From: CADEED01 sp035525785
Lineage (GTDB): Bacteria; Pseudomonadota; Gammaproteobacteria; Steroidobacterales; Steroidobacteraceae
Length of the DNA: 64,000 bases
Assembly: GCA_035525785.1 (NCBI GenBank)
Contig: DATLDQ010000026.1
Coordinates: 1 to 64,000 of the forward strand
Reading direction: 5' to 3'
Both the position numbers and the translations under genes were made by a program. Shown here piece after piece: positions 57,840-64,000 of this stretch. Every line of letters starts with the position of its first letter. Positions within the stretch are counted from its first letter, which is position 1. Under the pieces are notes generated by a model. The model saw nothing but the letters and a program-made list of their open reading frames with translations, made no database searches and had not been told where the DNA came from.

Positions 57840-58955
57840 TCACTGCACGGCCGCCAGGACCAGCGGCAGCATCTGCTCCGGGGTTTGCGAACGCTCGGTG
57901 TTGTAGTTCGAACCGGTGAATGCCACCACCAGCTCGAGCGATGGCACGGTGAAGACGTGGTTGCCGCCGTTGCCCGAGGTGAAAACCGCATCCACCTGCC
58001 CGGCGCCGCGCGGGAAGCTGCTCTTCCACCAGAGATATCCGTAACCGCCCGAGCCCAGCGTCAGTACGCGCTGCCGGGTGATCATCACCCAGCTCTCGGG
58101 AACCACGCGCACGCCATTCCAGACACCTTCATTCACGACCAGAGCGCCCAGTTTGGCCGCGTCACGCGGCCTCAGGCCGAAGCCCGTGGCTCCCGTGGCG
58201 CGCCCATCGGGCGAATGCCGCCACACCGACTGCTGGATGTTCAGCGGGCCGAGCAACCACTGCTGGGCATAGTTCTCGAGCGCCATGCCGGAGCGCAGGG
58301 ACATCACGTGAGCCAGCAGCACTACGCCGCCGGTGCAGTAGTGAGGCTCCGCGCCGGGCTCGGCCATCATGCGCAGGTCGAGCATGAAGCGGATCCAGTC
58401 GCGGCTGTCGTACATCCTTTCCTCGTTGCCGGGCGAACCCGCGATCCAGTCGTCGCAGTCGAGGCCCGAGTTCATGTTCAGCAGGTGGCGCAGCGTGATC
58501 GAACGCTTCGCCGCGCTCATGTTCCGGTAACCCTCGAAGTCCGGGATGTGTTGCGCCAAGGGATCGTCCAACCCGATCAACCCCTGGTCGAGGGCGATGC
58601 CGGCGAGCGTCGAGATGAAACTCTTGCCCGTGGAGCGCAGCTCGTGGACCGTGTCGCGACCGAAGCCATTGAAGTAACCCTCGGCGACCAGGTGCTGGTG
58701 ACGCACCACGATCATGGAGTCGACGCCCGGAAAATGTCCGTCACGGATCGACTGATAGAGGCTGTCGAGAGCCTGCGTGTTCAGACCTTCGGCGGCCGGC
58801 GTCGACACCGTCCACCCATCGCCCGTGTTCTCGGGCGCCACGGTGAACGTCGCGGCTAGCTTCGGATGCTCGTAGTCCGGGTAATTTCCGCCACCGCCAC
58901 CGCAGCCGGCGAGGAGGAGGGCCAGAACGACTGCAAGAGGCGGGCTGCGTGACAT
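57840..58955 (-). CDS. Beta-lactamase-fold serine hydrolase lipoprotein
   Basis: The 371-residue protein starts at ATG 58955, with GGAG upstream. It has a lipobox LLAGC (Cys18) and a Gly run, then a class C beta-lactamase/penicillin-binding fold. The S-x-x-K motif is Ser108-Thr-Gly-Lys111 (ELRSTGKSFIS). A Tyr is present in PHYCTGGVV, and SGNGGN near the C-terminus takes the place of KTG. Such proteins are esterases, peptidases or transacylases rather than antibiotic-resistance enzymes. It is divergent from the sigma factor gene. Confidence 0.85.
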   Translation of the reverse strand: MSRSPPLAVVLALLLAGCGGGGGNYPDYEHPKLAATFTVAPENTGDGWTVSTPAAEGLNTQALDSLYQSIRDGHFPGVDSMIVVRHQHLVAEGYFNGFGRDTVHELRSTGKSFISTLAGIALDQGLIGLDDPLAQHIPDFEGYRNMSAAKRSITLRHLLNMNSGLDCDDWIAGSPGNEERMYDSRDWIRFMLDLRMMAEPGAEPHYCTGGVVLLAHVMSLRSGMALENYAQQWLLGPLNIQQSVWRHSPDGRATGATGFGLRPRDAAKLGALVVNEGVWNGVRVVPESWVMITRQRVLTLGSGGYGYLWWKSSFPRGAGQVDAVFTSGNGGNHVFTVPSLELVVAFTGSNYNTERSQTPEQMLPLVLAAVQ

Positions 58956-59001
58956 ATGAACACTCCGGGTTGGGCTCTCGTTGGTGCGCATCCGCGACCG
59001 G

Positions 59002-59030
59002 AATCCTTCGCCGAAAGGCCGCGAAGGATT
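59002..59030. promoter_or_regulatory. Perfect 10-bp inverted repeat upstream of the ECF sigma gene
   Basis: AATCCTTCGC (59002-59011) and GCGAAGGATT (59021-59030) flank a 9-nt loop in the 103-bp divergent region between the serine hydrolase and sigma factor genes. It may be an operator, or an RNA hairpin 28 nt before the sigma factor ATG. Confidence 0.5.
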
Positions 59031-59058
59031 TCGACGCGAACGGCACACTAACCTCCCG

Positions 59059-59658
59059 ATGAGCACCCCCGACCAGGACCTGGTGTCGAGACTGTTGCGC
59101 GGCGAAGCGCGCGCCTTCGACCAGTTCTTCAACGAGTACTACCCGAAGCTCTACCGCTTCGTGAAGCGCCGCCTGCCGCACGACTCGGCCGCCGCCGAGG
59201 ATGTGGCCCAGGCGACCCTCTGCCGCGCGCTCGAGAGCCTGCGGACCTTCCGTGGCGAAGCCGCGCTCATGACCTGGCTGTGCACGCTGTGCCGTCGCGA
59301 GCTCGCGGCGCGCTGGCGCGACGTACAGCCGTACGCCACCGCGCCCCTGCTGGCGGAGGATGACCCCGAGGTGCGCGCCGCGCTGGAATCACTGCTCGCG
59401 GCGGAGAGCTCCGATCCGCTGCTGCTCGCCGCGAACCAGGAGGTCCGCGCGTCCATCTGCGCCGCGCTCGACTATCTACCCGCGCCGTATGGCGACATCC
59501 TCGAATGGAAGTACGTGCGCGATCTCAGCGTGGCCGAAATCGCCCTGCGGCTCGGGCGCAGCGTCAAGGCCACCGAGTCGCTGCTGACGCGTGCCCGCGA
59601 AGCCTTCCGCGAAACCTTCACGTTGCTGCGCGGTGGCGCGGCCGGAGTCCAGCCGTGA
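59059..59658 (+). CDS. ECF RNA polymerase sigma factor (FecI-type position)
   Basis: The 199-residue protein starts at ATG 59059. Sigma region 2 is DQFFNEYYPKLYRFVKRRL through RTFRGEAALMTWLCTLCRRELAARW, and region 4 is LDYLPAPYGDILEWKYVRDLSVAEIALRLGRSVKATESLLTRAREAF. It is followed with GTGA overlap by a FecR anti-sigma gene and then a TonB receptor, the standard cell-surface signalling arrangement. It probably directs transcription of the receptor gene. Confidence 0.92.
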   Translation: MSTPDQDLVSRLLRGEARAFDQFFNEYYPKLYRFVKRRLPHDSAAAEDVAQATLCRALESLRTFRGEAALMTWLCTLCRRELAARWRDVQPYATAPLLAEDDPEVRAALESLLAAESSDPLLLAANQEVRASICAALDYLPAPYGDILEWKYVRDLSVAEIALRLGRSVKATESLLTRAREAFRETFTLLRGGAAGVQP

Positions 59659-60635
59659 ACGACCCTTCCTCGCAGATCGAATCGCTGCTGCGGCTCGCGG
59701 GCGAGCGCGACCAGCCGTCGCCCGACGGGCTCGAGCGCGCACGCGCGGCCGCGAGGGTCAGCTGGGAACGCATGCTCGAGACACGCGCGTCGCCGGGTGC
59801 CGCAGCGATGCCTGTGCGCCGGATGGGCTGGGGCTGGGCGCTGGCGGCCTGCCTGGCAATCGCGGGCGCGGTGACGTTCTGGCCTCGCGGTCGTGCGCCG
59901 GTTGTCGTGGAGGTGGCCCGCGTCTCGGCGGTGGATGGGCAGGTGCGCGTCGCCACGATTCCGGTGCCGCTCGCCGCGATACTGCGCAGTGGCGACGTGC
60001 TCAGCACCGCGGATGGCCGCGTCGCGCTCGCGATCGGTGACGTTCTGTCCTTGCGGCTCGATCGCCACACCCGACTGCGCTTGGACGCGCCCGATGTGCT
60101 CACGCTGCTCGAAGGCGCCGTATACGTCGACTCGGGTGGGCTGAACGTCCATACGGCGCTGCGCATCGATACGCCCGCGGGCGCAGTGCGCCACGTCGGT
60201 ACGCAGTTCCAGGTATCCGTGCGCGCGACGCGGACGCGCGTGCAGGTGCGCGAAGGACGCGTCGTGATGACCTCCAGGGACGGCGAAGCACTGGACCTTG
60301 GCGCGGGCGATCTCGCGGACGTGGGCCCGGGCACGTTGCAGATCGAGCACGGCCAGAGCGGGTCGGGCGCGGCCTGGGAATGGGCCGCGGCCATCGCGCC
60401 GCCCTTCGACATCGAAAACCGCCCTCTGTCGGAATTCCTCGCGTGGCTCGCGCGCGAGCATGGCTGGCAGGTCCGCTATGCGGATGCCGCCGCCCAGTCA
60501 CGGGCGCGGGACATCAGGTTGCACGGCTCGCTCACGGGCCTCGATGCGGACCGCATGCTCGAGCGCGCGTCGCTGATCACGGGCGAGGCGCTCTCCGTGC
60601 GCGAAGGTTCGCTGCTGGTGGGAGCTCATCCATGA
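59655..60635 (+). CDS. FecR-family anti-sigma factor
   Basis: The 326-residue protein starts at GTG 59655, overlapping the sigma stop. It has a cytoplasmic anti-sigma N-terminus (residues 1-50), one membrane helix (WGWALAACLAIAGAVTFW) and a periplasmic FecR domain (GQVRVATIPVPLAAILRSGDVL, TPAGAVRHVGTQFQVSV). The C-terminus is an STN-like domain (FDIENRPLSEFLAWLAREHGWQVRYAD). It transmits the receptor-occupied signal across the inner membrane to the sigma factor. Its stop overlaps the receptor start. Confidence 0.9.
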   Translation: MNDPSSQIESLLRLAGERDQPSPDGLERARAAARVSWERMLETRASPGAAAMPVRRMGWGWALAACLAIAGAVTFWPRGRAPVVVEVARVSAVDGQVRVATIPVPLAAILRSGDVLSTADGRVALAIGDVLSLRLDRHTRLRLDAPDVLTLLEGAVYVDSGGLNVHTALRIDTPAGAVRHVGTQFQVSVRATRTRVQVREGRVVMTSRDGEALDLGAGDLADVGPGTLQIEHGQSGSGAAWEWAAAIAPPFDIENRPLSEFLAWLAREHGWQVRYADAAAQSRARDIRLHGSLTGLDADRMLERASLITGEALSVREGSLLVGAHP

Positions 60636-62977
60636 GGCGGTGGCCGATCGCATTGTTGGGCGCGGCTTGGCTGTCACTGGCCGCCGCGCAAGATTTGCCG
60701 GTCGCGCGTGCCCCGAACGTGGCGCTGACGATGCGCGCCGGTGCCACTCTCGAGTCCGTGCTCGCGGCGTTGAACTCACAGGGCCACCACATCGTGTACA
60801 GCAGCGCGCTGGTCACTTCGAACATGACCTTGCGCGCCGCGCCCAGGGCACGACGCATAGACATGCTGCTCGCAGAGATCCTCGCGCCTTGGCAGCTGCG
60901 CGCAATACCCGGGGACGAAGGCGGATGGCTGATCGTCGCGGCGCCCGTCGCGCCGCCCGCCGCCCGCAATGCCGCCGAATCCGCGGAGGTTCCGGAGATC
61001 GAAACCATCGACGTGACCGCCAGCCGTTACGCGCTGGCGACGCCGGGGTCCAGCAGGGTGTTCCTCGACCGGCGCGGCGTGGAGCAGATGCCGCACCTTG
61101 CCGACGATGCGGTGCGCATGCTCAAGGTCATGCCCGGTGTCTCGGGGGGTGATTTCTCGGCGGCGCTCAACATCCGCGGCGGGCGGCGCGAGGAGACGCT
61201 GCTGCGCATCGACGGCGCGGAGATCCACAACGGCTTCCACTTCCGCGATCTCGATGGCGCGCTCAGCGTGCTCGATACCAATCTGGTCGACAGCATCGAC
61301 TTCATCTCCGGCGGCATGACCGCCGAATACGGCGACTACATGAGCGGTGTGGTGGACATGCGTACACGCCGGCCACGCGCGGACGACGAGTACCGCAGCG
61401 CCGCGGGAGTGAGCTTCGTGAGCGCTTATGGCCGTACCGGCGGCACATTTGCCGAGGGGCGCGGCTCGTGGCTCGCCTCGGCGCGCCGCGGATATCTCGA
61501 CGTGGTCATGGAGCGCGTCCAATCGGACGACGAGCAGATAACGCCTCGCTACACCGACGTGTTCGCTTCGCTGTTCTACGATTTCGGCGAGAGCAGTTCG
61601 GTCAGCGCCCACGTGCTGCTGGGCCAGGACGATCTGCGGCTGGTTTCGCACGACGACGATGACGTCGAGTCCGCGGGCAAGGGCAACGCCGCGCATTTCT
61701 GGGTCACGCTGAAGCAGGGCATCGGCGCATTGCGGGCCGAGACGGTGCTGTCGGCTTCGACGGTGCGGCAGCAGCGCGACTCCTTCGGCGAGGAAGAGCA
61801 GCGAACCGGGGATGTCGACGCGGATTTCCGCTTCCGCTTCCTCGACCTGCGCAGCGACTGGAGCTGGAACTTCTCCGAACGGCAGGCGCTTCTGTTCGGC
61901 GCCAACGCGGGTCGCACGCAGGCCGACTACGAGTACGCGCTCGTGGGCACGAAGATCAGCCCGGCCGCGGGCGGCTGGGTGGACATCGATTACGCGCATG
62001 ACCTCGATCTCAGCGGCGACGAGTTCGGCGCGCACGTCGCATGGCGCGGGCGGCTGGCGCGCGACCTGGTCGTCGAGGCCGGAGCGCGCTGGGATCAATA
62101 TGGATATCCGGATGGCCGGCGCTTCAGCGCAGTAAGTCCGCGGCTGAATGCGGTGTACGGTGTGGGCGAACGCGGGGAATTGCGCGCGGCATGGGGCGTC
62201 GTGCACCAACCACACGGCATCCACGAACTGCAGGTCGAAGACGACCTCACGGAGTTCTTCGCGCCCGAGCGGGTGCGTCAGGCCGTGCTCGGTTACGGCC
62301 ATCATTTCGAGCACGGCTGGTCCGCGCGCGTCGACGTCTATCGCAAGGATTACTCCCGTCAGCGTCCGCGGTTCGAAAATGCGCTCGACTCGCTGCAGCT
62401 CATCCCCGAAGGCGGGGTGGACCGCGTCCGCATCGATGCGCCCGAAGCGCTCGCCGCGGGAGTTGAGCTCACGCTGCGACGCGAGGCGGAGCGGGGTTTC
62501 GCGGGCTGGGCCAGCCTCGCGTTCGCGAAGACCGAAGAAAACGTAGTCGGTGAAGGTTGGGCGCCGCGCCTCTGGGACCAGCGGCGGGGCCTGTCGATGG
62601 GGCTGTCATGGACGGGCGCCAAGTGGAATTTCAATGTCGCCGGTCTGTATCACTCGGGCGCGCCGACCACTTCCCTGCGGCAGGCGTCGATTTCGACGCC
62701 GGGGGGCCCGCAGGACGTCATCGTGGCCGGCAAGCGCAATGGCGCGCGGCTCGGCGACTACGCGCGCTTCGACCTGCGAGCCAATCGCAGCGTGCAGATG
62801 CGCAACGTGCGGCTCAACTACTACCTCGAAGTCACGAATTTCCTGAATCGCGAAAACCCCTGTTGCATGGAGTCGTACTCCCTCGAGTCCGACCAGAATG
62901 GACGGGTGCGGCTCCAGCTCGAGGAAACCAGCTGGCTGCCGATGCTGCCGTCCTTCGGATTCCAGTTCGAGTTCTGA
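60632..62977 (+). CDS. TonB-dependent receptor with N-terminal STN signalling domain
   Basis: The 781-residue protein starts at ATG 60632, overlapping the FecR stop. It has a signal peptide (RRWPIALLGAAWLSLAAA) and a secretin/TonB N-terminal (STN) domain at about residues 30-105 (ATLESVLAALNSQGHHIVYSS). A TonB box ETIDVTAS, a plug (RMLKVMPGVSGGDFSAALNIRGGRREETLLRIDGAEI) and a barrel ending FGFQFEF follow. The STN domain would contact FecR. Unlike Fiu or FecA, the plug lacks a clear siderophore signature, so the ligand may be a carbohydrate or other compound. Confidence 0.9.
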   Translation: MRRWPIALLGAAWLSLAAAQDLPVARAPNVALTMRAGATLESVLAALNSQGHHIVYSSALVTSNMTLRAAPRARRIDMLLAEILAPWQLRAIPGDEGGWLIVAAPVAPPAARNAAESAEVPEIETIDVTASRYALATPGSSRVFLDRRGVEQMPHLADDAVRMLKVMPGVSGGDFSAALNIRGGRREETLLRIDGAEIHNGFHFRDLDGALSVLDTNLVDSIDFISGGMTAEYGDYMSGVVDMRTRRPRADDEYRSAAGVSFVSAYGRTGGTFAEGRGSWLASARRGYLDVVMERVQSDDEQITPRYTDVFASLFYDFGESSSVSAHVLLGQDDLRLVSHDDDDVESAGKGNAAHFWVTLKQGIGALRAETVLSASTVRQQRDSFGEEEQRTGDVDADFRFRFLDLRSDWSWNFSERQALLFGANAGRTQADYEYALVGTKISPAAGGWVDIDYAHDLDLSGDEFGAHVAWRGRLARDLVVEAGARWDQYGYPDGRRFSAVSPRLNAVYGVGERGELRAAWGVVHQPHGIHELQVEDDLTEFFAPERVRQAVLGYGHHFEHGWSARVDVYRKDYSRQRPRFENALDSLQLIPEGGVDRVRIDAPEALAAGVELTLRREAERGFAGWASLAFAKTEENVVGEGWAPRLWDQRRGLSMGLSWTGAKWNFNVAGLYHSGAPTTSLRQASISTPGGPQDVIVAGKRNGARLGDYARFDLRANRSVQMRNVRLNYYLEVTNFLNRENPCCMESYSLESDQNGRVRLQLEETSWLPMLPSFGFQFEF

Positions 62978-63014
62978 GCATCGGTTCGGGCCGGGCTGCT
63001 ATAACGGGCCCTGC

Positions 63015-64000
63015 TTGAACAAGAAGACCAACAAATCGCGACCCAGGGCGTCGAGCACCGGCAGGGTGACTCTCGAGGACGTAGCGCGCAGCGTCGGCGT
63101 TTCCAGCATCACGGTCTCCCGCGCCTTCCGCCGACCCGACAAGGTGGCGCCGGAGGTCCGCGAGCGCATCCAGAAAGCCGCTTCGGCCATGGGTTACGTG
63201 AGCAATCGCGTCGCCAGCTCGCTGGCTTCGGCGCACTCGATGATCATCTCCGTGCTCGTCCCGTCGCTCGGCAACAGTGTGTTCGTCGACACGTTGCGTG
63301 GCATCGAGAAGGTGCTTCATCCCAAGGGTTACCAGATACTGCTCGGCATCAGCGACTACTCGCCGCAGGAAGAAGAAGACCTGGTGCGCGCGCACCTCGC
63401 CTTCAATCCCGATGGCATCCTCATGACGGGCGTGAGCTACCGCGAGACGACGCGCCGGCTCCTCGAGAAGGCGAGGGTGCCCGTGGTCCACATGCTCGAG
63501 CTCGCGGACTGGGAAGGGGCGTACAGCGTCGGCTTCGCGCAGGAAGCGGCGGGCCGCATGATGACCGAACATCTCATCAAGCGCGGCCGCCGGCGCATCG
63601 CGTACGTGGCGTCGCAGCTCGACTCGCGCACGCTGGCGCGCGGGCGCGGCTATCGCGACGCGCTGATCAAGGCGGGCCTGTACGACTCGCAGCGCGAACT
63701 CCTGGTGCCCGACCCCTCGTCGGTCGCGCTGGGCGGAATCCTGCTCGAGCGCCTGCTCAAGCAGGCGCCGGATGTGGACGCCGTGTTCTTCTGCAACGAC
63801 GACCTCGCGCAGGGTGGTTTGTTCGAATGCCAGCGGCGTGGCATCCAGGTGCCCCACGACCTGGCGATCGGCGGCTTCAATGATCTGCCCGGATCGGGTT
63901 CCACGGTGCCGACGCTCACCTCGGTGGCGACGCCCCGCTACGAGATAGGCGTGCAGTCTTCGGTCATGTTGTTAGGCCTGATCGATGGCCGGCCGGTTCC
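63015..64000 (+). CDS. LacI/GntR-type transcriptional regulator (3' partial)
   Basis: An open frame of 328 codons runs off the window end. It begins at TTG 63015, or less likely at GTG 63066, with N-terminal basic residues and then the helix-turn-helix VTLEDVARSVGVSSITVSRAF. A hinge (SNRVASSLASAHSMIISVLVPSL) and a periplasmic-binding-like effector domain follow, with VDAVFFCNDDLAQGG, IGGFNDLPGSG and LTSVATPRYEIGVQ. It most resembles gluconate-type GntR repressors within the LacI family. Its target is probably beyond the window. The frame has no stop up to base 64000. Confidence 0.88.
   Translation, partial: MNKKTNKSRPRASSTGRVTLEDVARSVGVSSITVSRAFRRPDKVAPEVRERIQKAASAMGYVSNRVASSLASAHSMIISVLVPSLGNSVFVDTLRGIEKVLHPKGYQILLGISDYSPQEEEDLVRAHLAFNPDGILMTGVSYRETTRRLLEKARVPVVHMLELADWEGAYSVGFAQEAAGRMMTEHLIKRGRRRIAYVASQLDSRTLARGRGYRDALIKAGLYDSQRELLVPDPSSVALGGILLERLLKQAPDVDAVFFCNDDLAQGGLFECQRRGIQVPHDLAIGGFNDLPGSGSTVPTLTSVATPRYEIGVQSSVMLLGLIDGRPV

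Noticed and set aside
57840..58955. Antibiotic-resistance beta-lactamase
   Set aside because: It is a lipoprotein of the class C/PBP fold with SxxK but without a KTG box; such genes are mostly esterases or peptidases.

Overview
The window is about 64 kb of GC-rich gammaproteobacterial chromosome. It starts inside rpoA, followed by rplQ, as at the end of a gammaproteobacterial ribosomal operon. The rest resembles the gene content of free-living plant-polysaccharide degraders around Steroidobacteraceae, Nevskiales and Xanthomonadales: many TonB-dependent receptors, secreted glycoside hydrolases, LacI, IclR and AraC regulators, and two-component proteins. The taxonomic placement is an inference from gene content. 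I saw no rRNA or tRNA gene and no CRISPR array.

Layout. 1-5.3 kb: rpoA end, rplQ with a long Lys/Ala tail, a RAYT (REP-associated) transposase gene bounded by perfect 21-bp inverted repeats, mscL, a small membrane protein, prolidase PepQ, an Ala-rich lipoprotein and an acetyltransferase. 5.3-12.6 kb: gamma-glutamyltranspeptidase, a secreted clan GH-A hydrolase, and a coupled pair of membrane methyltransferase and YCF48-like propeller. 12.7-18.3 kb: a tightly packed signalling operon (hybrid kinase with three receiver domains, CheR, CheB, receiver-kinase). 18.4-22.5 kb: uvrA, divergent from a hypoxanthine-DNA glycosylase and a NUDIX hydrolase.

22.5-37.6 kb is a carbohydrate region: GH78 rhamnosidase-like enzyme, cupin/JmjC-like protein, membrane AraC regulator, an esterase-fold protein without its catalytic serine, and a GH16 lipoprotein divergent from a TonB receptor across a perfect LacI-type palindrome. 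Then come two more cupin/JmjC paralogues, a flavin-dependent tryptophan-halogenase-like protein, a LacI repressor and an MFS sugar porter in one run. 37.7-40.8 kb: a VOC protein, a small membrane protein and a Tat-linked GMC dehydrogenase pair.

40.8-52.7 kb targets decorated plant cell-wall glycans: GH105, a GH35/42-like beta-galactosidase with an intrinsic terminator in its leader, an oxidative L-fucose operon (SDR, lactonase, aldo/keto reductase, FucP, IclR), a GH31 alpha-xylosidase with a PA14 insert, and pectinesterase. Together they fit use of fucosylated xyloglucan and pectin. 52.7-55.9 kb is an iron module (Fiu-like receptor plus PiuC) behind a Fur-like site. Then come recQ, a beta-lactamase-fold lipoprotein, an ECF sigma/FecR/TonB-receptor signalling trio, and a LacI/GntR-type regulator cut by the window end.

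Most promising for follow-up: the receptor/double-cupin/halogenase operon and its palindrome; the two structured leaders upstream of the beta-galactosidase (42.0-42.2 kb) and the iron receptor (52.8 kb); the serine-less esterase; and the RAYT unit whose end supplies the rplQ stop codon.
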